Shown here piece after piece: positions 19,923 to 28,701 of a stretch of 64,000 bases of DNA. Position 1 is the first letter of the stretch; every line of letters starts with the position of its first letter. The notes beneath the pieces are model-generated. The model had not been told where the DNA came from. It was given only the letters and a program-made list of their open reading frames with translations, and ran no database searches. Position numbers and translations under genes: made by a program. The DNA comes from Parvibaculum sp. (GTDB lineage Bacteria > Pseudomonadota > Alphaproteobacteria > Parvibaculales > Parvibaculaceae). Where the stretch lies: the NCBI GenBank assembly GCA_030645235.1, contig JAUSMV010000030.1, positions 372,001 through 436,000 on the forward strand, read 5' to 3'.

Positions 19923-20945
19923 ATGTCGAACCTCGTATCGAAAGAAATCCGGCTGAAGGCACGTCCTGTGGGCATGCCGAAAGCATCAGATTTTGAACTC
20001 GCCAGCAAGCCCGTCGTCCAGCCCGGTGCGGGCGACGTGCTCGTGCGTAACATCTGGATGTCGGTTGACCCCTATATGCGCGGCCGCATGATGGACCGCG
20101 AAAGCTACGTGCCGCCGTTCCAGATCGGCGAAGCGCTGCAAGGCGGCGCGCTCGGTCAGGTCGTCGAGAGCAAATCAGACAAATTGAAGGTCGGTGATTT
20201 CGTGCAGTCCATGTGGGGCTGGCGCGAATATGAAACCAACAAGGCCGAGACCTTCCAGAAGATCGACCCCTCGCTCGGACCTTTGCAGGCCTATCTCGGC
20301 GCGCTCGGCATGCCCGGCATGACGGCCTATGCGGGCCTCATCAAAGTCGGCGAGTTGAAAGACGGCAACACGGTGTTTGTGTCGGCGGCGTCCGGCGCGG
20401 TCGGTCAGATCGTCTGCCAGCTCGCCAAGGCACATGGCTGCTATGTCGTGGGCTCTGCCGGTTCGGATGACAAATGCGCATGGCTTCTCAAGCAGGGCGT
20501 TGACAAGGTCATCAATTACAAGACCTGCGGCGATCTCAATGCCGCTGTCGGCGCGGCTTTCCCGAAAGGCATTGACGTTTATTTCGACAATGTCGGCGGC
20601 TCGCATCTTGAAGCGGCGATCAATCACATGAAGCCGTTTGGTCGTCTCGCCCTTTGCGGCATGATCGAACAGTACAATGACACAGCGCCCCGCCCCGGCC
20701 CGTCAAACCTCATCATGGCCGTTGGCAAAAGCCTGAAGCTGCAAGGCTTCATCGTCTCAAACCATCTCGACATTCTGCCCGCCTTCTATCAGGAAATGGG
20801 CGCGCTCATCAAAGCGGGCAAAATGAAATGGCAGGAAACGATTGAAGACGGCATTGAGAATGCGCCCAAGGCATTCCTCAATCTCTTCACAGGCGGCAAT
20901 ACCGGCAAGATGCTGGTGAAGATCGGTCCTGATAAGGCGGTTTAA
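19923..20945 (+). CDS. NADP-dependent zinc-free MDR oxidoreductase (copy 2)
   Basis: A 340-residue paralog of the gene at 14101, again of the leukotriene B4 12-hydroxydehydrogenase/NADPH:enone reductase group. The dinucleotide loop SAASGAVGQIVCQLAKAHGC sits at about 150-169, followed by IDVYFDNVGG. The MSVDPYMRGRM motif near the N-terminus is typical. AAGGGAGAG seven bases before ATG 19923 decides the start; the in-frame extension to 19803 overlaps the efflux gene. It is followed, after a palindromic repeat (20950-21030), by a third paralog. Substrates are not predictable beyond alpha,beta-unsaturated carbonyls. Confidence 0.88.
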   Translation: MSNLVSKEIRLKARPVGMPKASDFELASKPVVQPGAGDVLVRNIWMSVDPYMRGRMMDRESYVPPFQIGEALQGGALGQVVESKSDKLKVGDFVQSMWGWREYETNKAETFQKIDPSLGPLQAYLGALGMPGMTAYAGLIKVGELKDGNTVFVSAASGAVGQIVCQLAKAHGCYVVGSAGSDDKCAWLLKQGVDKVINYKTCGDLNAAVGAAFPKGIDVYFDNVGGSHLEAAINHMKPFGRLALCGMIEQYNDTAPRPGPSNLIMAVGKSLKLQGFIVSNHLDILPAFYQEMGALIKAGKMKWQETIEDGIENAPKAFLNLFTGGNTGKMLVKIGPDKAV

Positions 20946-20949
20946 TACT

Positions 20950-21030
20950 CGTCATTGCGAGCGTAGCGAAGCAACCCAGAGCCGCAAAGGAAGACTGGGT
21001 TGCTTCGTCGCTTAGCTCCTCGCAATGACG
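20950..21030. repeat. Dispersed nested palindrome, full-length copy
   Basis: Outer arms CGTCATTGCGAG (20950-20961) and CTCGCAATGACG (21019-21030) enclose inner arms CGAAGCAACCCAG (20967-20979) and CTGGGTTGCTTCG (20995-21007). RNA from either strand would fold into a long two-part hairpin. Half copies occur at 28509-28551 and 63595-63628. Such palindromes with a CGTCATTGCGAG end are known as dispersed intergenic repeats in many bacterial genomes. This copy sits between two paralogous oxidoreductase genes. Confidence 0.85.
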
Positions 21031-21047
21031 AAGAGGGAGAGAGAACC

Positions 21048-22064
21048 ATGCCGACAAAAGCAAAAAGATGGGTGCTGGCGTCACGCCCCGATGGCAAGCC
21101 GAAGCTCGAAAATTTCCGGCTCGAAGATGTGACGCTGCCGGATATTGGTGAGCATGACATTCTGATCCGCACAGAATTTCACTCCGTTGATCCCGGCATG
21201 CGCGGGCGCCTGTCGGGTGACAGCTACACGGCGGCGCTGCCGCTCGGCGAGACAGTGGACAGCGCCATGGTCGGCATTGTCGAAGCGTCGAACAATGAGA
21301 AATTCAAAGTGGGTGACCGCGTCACCGGCGGCTTCGGCTGGGTGAGCCATGCGGTCTCGAACGGGCGCGGCGTGCAGGTGCTCGACCCCGCCATCTATCA
21401 CGGCAAGCTCCGCCCCACCGCCGCCATCGGCGTGCTCGGCATTCCGGGGCTCACGTCCTATTTCGGTCTGCTCGATCTCGGCCAACCCAAAGACGGCGAC
21501 ACGGTTCTGATTTCGTCTGCCGCAGGCCCCGTCGGCGCGACCGCGGGCCAGATCGCGAAAATGAAAGGCTGCCGCGTTGTCGGCATCGCAGGTTCGAAAG
21601 AGAAATGCGATTACGTGAAGTCACTCGGCTTTGACGCGACGATCAATTACCGCGAGACGAAAGATATGGTCACAGCGATCAAAGCCGCCTGCCCTGATGG
21701 TGTTGATATTTATTTCGACAATGTCGGCGGCACAATGCTCGATGCCGCGATCCTCAACATGAAAGACCATGGTCGCATCGTCGTCTCCGGCCAGGTCAGC
21801 GAGTATAATCGCGGGCCGGATGAACTCGTCGGCATCCGCAATGTGACACGCTTCATCACGCATAAGCTCCGCATGGAAGGGCTTGTTGTGTTTGACTATT
21901 TCAAAAGCTTCCGCACCGCACAGGCGGAAATGGCTGCATGGATTCATGCGGGCAAGCTCATCTACACCGAAGATATTTCGGACGGGATTGAAGGATCCGC
22001 GAAAGCCTTTGTCGGCTTGTTTGACGGTGAGAACCACGGGCGCAGGCTGATTAAAGTGAGCTAA
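21048..22064 (+). CDS. NADP-dependent zinc-free MDR oxidoreductase (copy 3)
   Basis: A 338-residue third paralog of this family in the region. The cofactor loop SSAAGPVGATAGQIAKMKGC lies at about 155-174, followed by VDIYFDNVGG, and FHSVDPGMRGRL near the N-terminus. It is expected to reduce activated C=C bonds with NADPH. GAGGGAGAG before the ATG at 21048 gives a clear start; an upstream start at 21000 would lie in the palindromic repeat. It differs from copy 2 throughout, so the duplication is not recent. A strong bidirectional terminator follows at 22068-22095. Confidence 0.88.
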   Translation: MPTKAKRWVLASRPDGKPKLENFRLEDVTLPDIGEHDILIRTEFHSVDPGMRGRLSGDSYTAALPLGETVDSAMVGIVEASNNEKFKVGDRVTGGFGWVSHAVSNGRGVQVLDPAIYHGKLRPTAAIGVLGIPGLTSYFGLLDLGQPKDGDTVLISSAAGPVGATAGQIAKMKGCRVVGIAGSKEKCDYVKSLGFDATINYRETKDMVTAIKAACPDGVDIYFDNVGGTMLDAAILNMKDHGRIVVSGQVSEYNRGPDELVGIRNVTRFITHKLRMEGLVVFDYFKSFRTAQAEMAAWIHAGKLIYTEDISDGIEGSAKAFVGLFDGENHGRRLIKVS

Positions 22065-22067
22065 GAA

Positions 22068-22095
22068 AAAAGGCCCGGATCGCTCCGGGCCTTTT
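22068..22095. terminator. Bidirectional hairpin terminator
   Basis: AAAAGGCCCGGA (22068-22079), loop TCGC, TCCGGGCCTTTT (22084-22095) is a 12-bp perfect stem with a U-run on both strands. It lies between the convergent MDR oxidoreductase (copy 3) and DAHP synthase genes. Confidence 0.9.
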
Positions 22096-22114
22096 CATTT
22101 CAATCTTCAATCAC

Positions 22115-23512
22115 TCAGCGGAACCCGACACCCGCCGCCGCAAGTTCTTTCTTGCGCACTTCCATCCGTTCGGCCTTGAGGCCTTCGGCGAGGAGGAACG
22201 CAAGCTCCAGCGCCTGACTGGCGTTGAGGCGCGGGTCGCAATGGGTGTGGTAGCGGTCGCCCAATTCGGTTTCCGAAATCGCCTGCGCGCCGCCGATACA
22301 TTCGGTGACGTTCTGGCCGGTCATTTCAAAATGGACGCCGCCCGCATGTGTGCCTTCGGCGCGATGCACCGCCATGAAGCTCTGCACCTCTTTCAACACG
22401 CGGTCCACCGGACGCGTCTTGTAGCCGCTTGAGGCTTTGATCGTGTTGCCATGCATCGGGTCGGACGACCACACAACCTTTTTGCCTTCACGCTTGATGG
22501 CGCGGATAAGCTGCGGCAGGTGGTCTTCCACTTTGTCATAGCCGAAGCGGCAGATCAGCGTGAGACGGCCGGGCTCGTTTGCCGGATTGAGAATATCCGT
22601 GAGGCGGATGAGCTCTTCGGGATCAAGCGACGGGCCGCATTTCAGACCAATCGGGTTTTTCACGCCGCGCAAAAATTCGACATGCGCATGATCGGGCTGA
22701 CGCGTGCGGTCGCCGATCCAGAGCATATGGGCGGACGTGTCATACCAGTCGCCGGTCGTGCTATCGATGCGCGTCATCGACTGCTCAAAGCCGAGCAGCA
22801 GCGCTTCGTGGCTCGTGTAAAATTCCGTGGTGCGGAGCTGCGGCTGCGTTTCGCTGTCAATGCCGCAAGCGCGCATGAAGTCGAGCGCTTCGGTGATGCG
22901 GTTGGCAAGCTCTTCATAGCGTTCGCCCTCAGGGCTGTTCGCCACAAAACCCAAATTCCAGCGATGCACGAAATCAAGGTCAGCATAGCCGCCCGTTGCA
23001 AAAGCGCGGATGAGATTGAGCGTCGAGGCTGATTGCGAATAGGCGCGCAGCAGCCGTTCGGGATCGGGCACGCGCTGCACAGCGTCGAACTCGATGCCGT
23101 TGATATTGTCGCCGAGATAGGACGGCAGCGTTACGCCGTCGATGGTCTCGACGGGTGAGGAACGGGGCTTGGCAAACTGACCGGCAATGCGGCCGACTTT
23201 GACCACGGGCGTGGCCGAGGCAAAGGTCAGCGCGACGGCCATCTGCAGCAGCACGCGGAACGTGTCACGGATATTGTCGGCAGAAAATTCGGCAAAGCTT
23301 TCGGCGCAATCGCCACCCTGAAGGAGAAACGCGCGGCCTTCGCAAACTTCGGCAAGATCGCTCTTCAGCTTCCTCGCCTCACCTGCAAAAACGAGCGGCG
23401 GATAAGAGCGCAAGCGGCTCTCGACGGACGCCAGCGCGGCCGCATCAGGATAGTCGGGCAGATGCTTTGCGGGTTTTGCCCGCCAGCTATCCGGTGTCCA
23501 GCTCTCTGCCAT
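22115..23512 (-). CDS. 3-deoxy-7-phosphoheptulonate synthase, class II
   Basis: Condenses phosphoenolpyruvate with erythrose 4-phosphate, the first step of the shikimate pathway. The 465-residue length and opening [19 protein letters not shown] are those of the plant-like class II (AroAII) enzymes, not the short AroG/F/H type. QGGDCAESF supplies the metal-binding Cys; [11 protein letters not shown] and [15 protein letters not shown] supply the later metal and phosphate residues. An ATG at 23512 behind TTGGAG is chosen over a longer frame reaching 23608. It ends at the bidirectional terminator and has no other aromatic-pathway gene beside it. Confidence 0.95.
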   Translation of the reverse strand: MAESWTPDSWRAKPAKHLPDYPDAAALASVESRLRSYPPLVFAGEARKLKSDLAEVCEGRAFLLQGGDCAESFAEFSADNIRDTFRVLLQMAVALTFASATPVVKVGRIAGQFAKPRSSPVETIDGVTLPSYLGDNINGIEFDAVQRVPDPERLLRAYSQSASTLNLIRAFATGGYADLDFVHRWNLGFVANSPEGERYEELANRITEALDFMRACGIDSETQPQLRTTEFYTSHEALLLGFEQSMTRIDSTTGDWYDTSAHMLWIGDRTRQPDHAHVEFLRGVKNPIGLKCGPSLDPEELIRLTDILNPANEPGRLTLICRFGYDKVEDHLPQLIRAIKREGKKVVWSSDPMHGNTIKASSGYKTRPVDRVLKEVQSFMAVHRAEGTHAGGVHFEMTGQNVTECIGGAQAISETELGDRYHTHCDPRLNASQALELAFLLAEGLKAERMEVRKKELAAAGVGFR

Positions 23513-23711
23513 GGTCTCAACTCCAAGAAACGCAAACAAGCACGGTCCGAAACATGCGTCCGGAACCCGTCGCTCCTTCCAATATGGAGCGGGGTTTATA
23601 ATCCACAAAGGGGCAACTTGGGAAGCATAAGCCCTTGAAAGGGTTCATAAACGGCCAAAAACACAAGGTTTTTGCCGCATTTACCTTGTTCGGGCCGCTT
23701 TAAGCGGTGCG

Positions 23712-25073
23712 CTACTTCCACTTTTCCTTGAGTGTCACGAGTTCTTCCGCCGCTGTCGGATGGACCGCCACCGTCTGATCGAACTGCTTTTTCGTGGCAC
23801 CCATCGTCACCGCAATGCCGATGGCCTGAATGATCTCGCCCGACGCATGACCCATCAGATGCACGCCGAGCACGCGCTGCGACGCTGTATCAACGACGAG
23901 TTTCATAAAGGTTTTTTCCGTCCGTCCCGTCATCGTGTGCTTCATGGGACGGAAGGATGTTTTGTAAATATCAACTTCGCCAAACTGCTTGCGCGCTTCT
24001 TCTTCCGTGAGACCCACAATGCCAAGCTCCGGTTGCGAGAACACAGCGGTCGGGATCACGGAATGATCCACTGCAATCGGATTATTGTTGAACACGGTTT
24101 CGGCAAAGGCTTGGCCCTCACGGATCGCGATGGGCGTCAGCGCCGCGCGGTCTGTGACGTCACCGACCGCATAGATATTGGGCACAGCGGTCTGCGAATA
24201 GGGATCGACTTCAACCGCGCCGTTTTTCTTCAGCTTCACGCCAATCGCTTCAAGGCCAAGGCCGTGAGAATTGGGCACGCGCCCTGTCGCATACATGATG
24301 AAACCAGCATCGAGCTTGCTGCCATCCTTCAATGTCGCGACAAGGTTCTCGCCTTTGCGCTCAATCGACGTGATGTCGTTTTCAGTGACAAGGCGCACGC
24401 CCTTTTTGGGCATTTCTTCCATCAAGCCGTCGCGCAGGTCTTCGTCAAAGCCGCGCAGGATTTTCTGGCCGCGATAAAGCAGTGTCGTCTCGACGCCGAG
24501 GCCATTGAAGATGCCTGCAAATTCAACAGCAATATAGCCGCCACCGACAACGATGCCCGCCTTGGGCAGCCTGTCGAGATGGAAGGCTTCGTTCGATGTG
24601 ATCGCATGTTCGATGCCCGGAATGTGGGGCTTGAAAGGCGTGGCGCCCGTCGCGATCAGAATTTTATCCGCCGTCACGTCGCGGCCTTCGGAGACGAGAT
24701 GAACCGTGTGCGCATCTTTAAGGAAAGCACGGGTCTGAAAAATCTCAACGCCGGAATTTTTCATGTTGCGAATATAGATGCCGTTGAGCCGGTCAATTTC
24801 GCGGTCTTTGTTTTCGATGAGCCTCTCCCACGAGAAACTCGTCTCCCCCACCGTCCAGCCAAAGCCCTCGGCGTCTTCAAACTCTTCAGAAAACTGGCTC
24901 GCATAAACGAACAATTTTTTCGGCACACAGCCGCGAATAACGCAGGTGCCGCCGACGCGGTATTCCTCGGCGACGGCCACTTTCGCGCCGTGACCGGCGG
25001 CGATGCGGCTGGCGCGGACGCCGCCGGAACCGGCACCGATGACAAAGAGGTCGTAGTCAAATTTATGCGTCAT
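23712..25073 (-). CDS. gor: Glutathione-disulfide reductase
   Basis: Reduces GSSG to GSH with NADPH and FAD. The 453-residue protein has the FAD-binding GAGSGGVRASR near its N-terminus, the redox-active pair Cys44 and Cys49 in GGTCVIRGCVPKK, and the NAD(P) loop VVGGGYIAVEFAGIFNGLG. YATGRVPNS and the C-terminal dimer domain with HPTAAEE (catalytic His-Glu) complete it. ATG 25073 is preferred; a TTG at 25094 in frame overlaps the rpiA stop. It is the last gene of a gabD-rpiA-gor run on the minus strand with almost no spacing, so co-transcription is likely. Confidence 0.95.
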   Translation of the reverse strand: MTHKFDYDLFVIGAGSGGVRASRIAAGHGAKVAVAEEYRVGGTCVIRGCVPKKLFVYASQFSEEFEDAEGFGWTVGETSFSWERLIENKDREIDRLNGIYIRNMKNSGVEIFQTRAFLKDAHTVHLVSEGRDVTADKILIATGATPFKPHIPGIEHAITSNEAFHLDRLPKAGIVVGGGYIAVEFAGIFNGLGVETTLLYRGQKILRGFDEDLRDGLMEEMPKKGVRLVTENDITSIERKGENLVATLKDGSKLDAGFIMYATGRVPNSHGLGLEAIGVKLKKNGAVEVDPYSQTAVPNIYAVGDVTDRAALTPIAIREGQAFAETVFNNNPIAVDHSVIPTAVFSQPELGIVGLTEEEARKQFGEVDIYKTSFRPMKHTMTGRTEKTFMKLVVDTASQRVLGVHLMGHASGEIIQAIGIAVTMGATKKQFDQTVAVHPTAAEELVTLKEKWK

Positions 25074-25090
25074 GTTATTTCTGAATTTTC

Positions 25091-25789
25091 TCAAACTGGC
25101 TTGATGATATCGACACCCGACGCCGTTCCGACAAGGGCGAAAGTGGCGATGTTGATGAATAATCCGGTTTCGACAACACCGGCGATGAGGTTCAGCTCAC
25201 GCGCAAGGCTCACCGGATCAGGGATTTTGCCGAAAGCACAATCAAAAATGTAATTTCCAGAGTCCGTGAAAAACGGTTCGCCATAGCTGTCACCGCGCCG
25301 TTTGATCTCGCCGGTGCAGCCACAGGCTTTGGCAACGTCAACCGCCCGGCGGATGGTCGAGACCGCGCCGAAGGGAATGACTTCGATGGGCAGGGCGAAA
25401 GCGCCGAGTGTCGTCACGACTTTGGACGCATCAGCAATCACGATCATGCGATCCGAGGCCGTCGCCACGATCTTTTCGCGCAGCAGCGCACCGCCGCCGC
25501 CTTTGATCAGACAGAGCTTGGCGTCCAGCTCATCCGCACCGTCAATTGTGAGATCAAGATGGGGTGTCTCATCGAGGGTTGAAAGCGGCACGTTGAGTTT
25601 GGTGGCAAGCACAGCCGTGCGTTCCGATGTCGGCACACCGACAATTTTGAGGCCTCCCGCCACGCGTTCGGCGAGCAGCTTCACAAATTCTTCCGCCGTC
25701 GAGCCCGTGCCGATACCGAGCTTCATGCCGTCTTCGACATAGTCGAGAGCACGACGCGCGGCCGCCTGTTTTTGATTATCGCCAGCCAT
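25091..25789 (-). CDS. rpiA: Ribose-5-phosphate isomerase A
   Basis: Interconverts ribose 5-phosphate and ribulose 5-phosphate in the non-oxidative pentose phosphate pathway. The 232-residue protein carries [12 protein letters not shown] at about 25-36 (phosphate-binding loop), the DGADELD motif with its active-site Asp residues, and [11 protein letters not shown] with the catalytic Glu. All these define RpiA and not RpiB. It begins three bases after gabD stops, and gor begins about 17 bp after its stop. Confidence 0.96.
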   Translation of the reverse strand: MAGDNQKQAAARRALDYVEDGMKLGIGTGSTAEEFVKLLAERVAGGLKIVGVPTSERTAVLATKLNVPLSTLDETPHLDLTIDGADELDAKLCLIKGGGGALLREKIVATASDRMIVIADASKVVTTLGAFALPIEVIPFGAVSTIRRAVDVAKACGCTGEIKRRGDSYGEPFFTDSGNYIFDCAFGKIPDPVSLARELNLIAGVVETGLFINIATFALVGTASGVDIIKPV

Positions 25790-25792
25790 CGC

Positions 25793-27253
25793 TCAGAGCC
25801 CCGCCATCGCTACATATTTCACTTCGAGAAAATCCTCGATGCCCCAGGGACCGCCTTCGCGACCGATACCAGATTCTTTGACGCCGCCAAAGGGAGCCAC
25901 TTCTGTCGAGATGAGACCGGCATTGACACCGACAAGTCCGGTTTCAAGCGCCGCCGCCACCCGCCAGACGCGGCCAATGTCGCGTGCATAGAAATAGGAT
26001 GCAAGGCCGAATGGTGTGTCATTGGCAAGCTGAATGGCCTCGGCCTCGGTTTTGAATTTGAAGACCGGCGCGACGGGACCGAATGTTTCTTCACGCGCGA
26101 CAAGCATGTCAGATGTGGCATCCGCAATGATCGTCGGCTCATAAAACGAATGGCCAAGAGCGCTGCGTTTGCCGCCGATGACAACGCGGCCACCTTTGGC
26201 GACCGCATCCGCCACATGCTCCTCGGCTTTTTCAACCGCCGCCATGTCGATCAGCGGGCCCTGCACGACACCGTCTTCAAAGCCGCCACCCTGCTTCATC
26301 GCTTTCACTTTAGCGGTGAGCTTTTCAACAAATGCATCGTAAACACTCTCCTGCACAAGGAAGCGGTTGGTGCAGATGCAGGTCTGGCCGGTATTGCGGT
26401 ACTTGGACGCCACCGCGCCTTCGACGGCGGCGTCAATGTCAGCATCATCAAACACAATGAAGGGCGCATTGCCGCCGAGTTCGAGGCCGACCTTTTTCAC
26501 GGTCGATGCGGCCTGCTCCATCAGCTTCTTGCCGATTTCGGTGGAGCCGGTGAAGGTCACTTTGCGCACGATGGGGCTTGATGTCATTTCGCCGCCGATC
26601 TCGCCCGCCTTGCCTGTGATGACACTCAGCACGCCTTTCGGGATGCCTGCGCGTTCAGCAAGCACCGCAAGCGCCAGTGCCGAGAGCGGCGTTTGCGAGG
26701 CGGGCTTCACGACCATGGTGCAACCGGCCGCGAGCGCAGGTCCGGCCTTGCGCGTGATCATCGCGGCAGGGAAGTTCCATGGCGTGATCGCGGCGCAGAC
26801 ACCGATCGGCTGTTTCAGCACAATGATCTGACGGTCAGCCGAAGGCGACGGCACGATGGAGCCATAAACGCGTTTTGCTTCTTCGGCATAATATTCAATG
26901 AAGGCGGCGGCATAGGCGATTTCGCCTTTGCCTTCGGCCAGCGGCTTGCCCTGCTCCGCCGTCAGGATCGCACCAAGATCATCCTGGTTCGCCATGATGA
27001 GATCGAACCAGCGGCGCATCAGCGCGGAGCGTTCCTTGGCCGGACGCGCGGCCCATGCCTTACCGGCGCGGTCTGCGGCTTCCAGCGCGCGGCGTGTTTC
27101 GGCGGCACCCAGCGAGGGCACAATGGCAATCAGCTCATCCGTCGCGGGGTCCGTGACCCTGATGCCGGTCTTGTTGTCGCCGACCCATTCGCCATCAATA
27201 TAGCATTGGGTCTTGAGGAGGCTCTGGTCCTTCAGGCGTTCTGCGAGTTTCAT
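25793..27253 (-). CDS. gabD: NAD(P)-dependent succinate-semialdehyde dehydrogenase
   Basis: Oxidises succinate semialdehyde to succinate, linking GABA breakdown to the TCA cycle. The 486-residue aldehyde dehydrogenase has catalytic Glu258 in LELGGNAPF and Cys292 in GQTCICTNRF, the pattern of the GabD group. The two-Cys TCIC motif, the length and the ending of the ORF match GabD, though other semialdehyde substrates cannot be excluded. No GABA transaminase is in the window. The start region is flanked by a perfect 20-bp palindrome (27284-27303) that is a likely operator. rpiA follows after three bases. Confidence 0.9.
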   Translation of the reverse strand: MKLAERLKDQSLLKTQCYIDGEWVGDNKTGIRVTDPATDELIAIVPSLGAAETRRALEAADRAGKAWAARPAKERSALMRRWFDLIMANQDDLGAILTAEQGKPLAEGKGEIAYAAAFIEYYAEEAKRVYGSIVPSPSADRQIIVLKQPIGVCAAITPWNFPAAMITRKAGPALAAGCTMVVKPASQTPLSALALAVLAERAGIPKGVLSVITGKAGEIGGEMTSSPIVRKVTFTGSTEIGKKLMEQAASTVKKVGLELGGNAPFIVFDDADIDAAVEGAVASKYRNTGQTCICTNRFLVQESVYDAFVEKLTAKVKAMKQGGGFEDGVVQGPLIDMAAVEKAEEHVADAVAKGGRVVIGGKRSALGHSFYEPTIIADATSDMLVAREETFGPVAPVFKFKTEAEAIQLANDTPFGLASYFYARDIGRVWRVAAALETGLVGVNAGLISTEVAPFGGVKESGIGREGGPWGIEDFLEVKYVAMAGL

Positions 27254-27283
27254 GCTAATATCCTTTGGGAGGCGCGCATTTCT

Positions 27284-27303
27284 CTTAGAATTGCTATTCT
27301 AAG
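27284..27303. promoter_or_regulatory. Perfect palindrome, candidate operator between gabD and the DUF2817 gene
   Basis: CTTAGAAT (27284-27291) and ATTCTAAG (27296-27303) form perfect 8-bp arms around TGCT. The site lies 31 bp upstream of the gabD start and 28 bp upstream of the divergent DUF2817 gene. The regulator is not identified. TTAGAA/TTCTAA half-sites recall Irr-type iron boxes, but the spacing is six instead of three. Confidence 0.55.
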
Positions 27304-27330
27304 GGGAGCCTCTAAGTAGCACTCGCAGCG

Positions 27331-28500
27331 ATGATAAAAAAGGCCGACGCAGAGCATATGGACGCAGAAAAGTTCTTCTCTGAGACCTATGACGAAGCCC
27401 GCTCCCGTTTTTTGGAAGCGGCAAGGCTCGCTGGCGCGCGGATCAACCATTATGACAACCCCGTTGCGCGTGGTCCGGGCGGCCTTCCGCTCAGTCTCGA
27501 CACGGCGTGGTTCGGGCCTGCCGATGCCACAACTGTTTTGCTGAATACATGCGGCACACATGGCGCAGAGGGCTATGCGGGATCAGCCGCGCAGCTTGCA
27601 TGGATGACCACATGCGGACCGCAGGACCTGCCGCGCGATACGGCGGCGCTTCTCGTTCACGCGGTCAATCCCTTCGGCTTTGCATGGGGCTTGCGCGCGA
27701 CAGAAAACAACGTCGATATCAACCGCAACTTCTTGGATCACGCAGCACCCCATCCTGAGAACGAACTCTATGAGGAGCTTCACAGTTTCCTCTGCCCGAA
27801 ATCATTGGATGAAGCCTCGATGCACAAGATGCTCGCCGCCGGTGCGCACTTTGTTGAGCGCCACGGGCAATGGGCGCTCGAAGACGCGATGAGCCGCGGG
27901 CAATATACGCATCCCGACGGTTATCACTTCGGCGGACACGCGCCTGAATGGTCCAACACCACGATCCGCGACATTGTGAAGAGCGAACTCGCACAGGCTT
28001 TGCGCGTCGGTTTCATCGACTGGCATTCCGGTCCGGCGGGTGACGGCGAATTGATCCATCTTTGTTTTTCAAAACCCGACAGCGCCGAGTTCGCGCGCGC
28101 CGCCCATTGGTGGGGCCGCGATGCACTGGACCCCAAAACGATCAACGCCATGTGGGGCTCCAGGCGCCCGTCGCGTCGCGGTATCATGTTTTGGGGTTTG
28201 GAAGAACAGCTTGCGCCGCATGCGCAATTTGCAGGCGCGGTCATCGAGTTTCGCTCCGCGCAACAAAAGGTCAATCCGGCCAAAGCCATTCGCGCCTCAG
28301 TGCTTGAACGCTGGCTGCGTTTTGAGAGCGGTCTGGATGCTCCGGAGGCGGAGCAATATTTCGCCGAGATCCGCGAGGACTACGCGCCCCATCGCAAATC
28401 GTGGCACGTCAACGTGATCCGCAATGCGCTGGAATGCTATCGTACGACACTCATCGGCATGAGCGAATGGAACCGCGAAAGTCTACGCGCGGCGGATTGA
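27331..28500 (+). CDS. DUF2817 / M14-like zinc carboxypeptidase family protein
   Basis: A 389-residue protein that looks like the DUF2817 branch of the M14 metallopeptidase fold. Zinc ligands fit THGAEG (His77, Glu80) and a later His in DWHSGPAGDGELIHL. ENNVDINRNF supplies the substrate-binding Asn-Arg pair typical of M14. No signal peptide is visible, so it probably acts in the cytoplasm on a peptide or amide. A second in-frame ATG lies nine codons in (27358). It diverges from gabD with a shared palindrome between. The exact substrate is unknown. Confidence 0.8.
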   Translation: MIKKADAEHMDAEKFFSETYDEARSRFLEAARLAGARINHYDNPVARGPGGLPLSLDTAWFGPADATTVLLNTCGTHGAEGYAGSAAQLAWMTTCGPQDLPRDTAALLVHAVNPFGFAWGLRATENNVDINRNFLDHAAPHPENELYEELHSFLCPKSLDEASMHKMLAAGAHFVERHGQWALEDAMSRGQYTHPDGYHFGGHAPEWSNTTIRDIVKSELAQALRVGFIDWHSGPAGDGELIHLCFSKPDSAEFARAAHWWGRDALDPKTINAMWGSRRPSRRGIMFWGLEEQLAPHAQFAGAVIEFRSAQQKVNPAKAIRASVLERWLRFESGLDAPEAEQYFAEIREDYAPHRKSWHVNVIRNALECYRTTLIGMSEWNRESLRAAD

Positions 28501-28508
28501 TCGTCATC

Positions 28509-28551
28509 CGTCATTGCGAGGAGGCCGCTTAGCCGACGCGGCAATCCAGCC
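28509..28551. repeat. Half copy of the CGTCATTGCGAG palindrome
   Basis: Starts with CGTCATTGCGAG (28509-28520), then GGCAATCCAG about 28540-28549. It matches one arm of the full copy at 20950-21030, but the second arm is missing. It lies nine bases after the DUF2817 gene stop. Confidence 0.65.
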
Positions 28552-28646
28552 TGTCTCAGAAAACCGGGGATAGATTTATTTTTGGCCTATCCCCGCCTGA
28601 GGATTATTTTCTTATGGGTAAAGTTGGATACTCATCGAACGGACTA

Positions 28647-28687
28647 ACGATCTCTGCATGGAAACACTCGATCTCTTGCAAGAAATG
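28647..28687 (+). repeat. 41-bp dispersed repeat, copy 1
   Basis: Identical over 41 bases to the reverse complement of 45311-45351, and differing at one base from 37430-37469. It contains CGATCTCT twice (28649-28656 and 28670-28677) exactly 21 bp apart. Weaker similarity to the 45.3-kb copy continues upstream through CTCA-CGAAC and a CTATCCCC motif. Confidence 0.85.
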
Positions 28688-28701
28688 TCGAGTGTTTCGA
28701 G

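Larger units (their letters stand above)
28501..28701. other. Repeat-rich intergenic region
   Basis: Between the DUF2817 gene and a GNAT gene. It holds a half copy of the CGTCATTGCGAG palindrome (28509-28551), a hairpin of CGGGGATAG (28565-28573) with CTATCCCCG (28587-28595), and a 41-bp dispersed repeat (28647-28687). No gene is seen. Confidence 0.7.

Noticed and set aside
23760-25253. Long plus-strand frame (497 codons) opposite gor and rpiA
   Set aside because: It mirrors two well-supported genes, its composition reads as an antisense image of a GC-rich gene, and no family motif is present.
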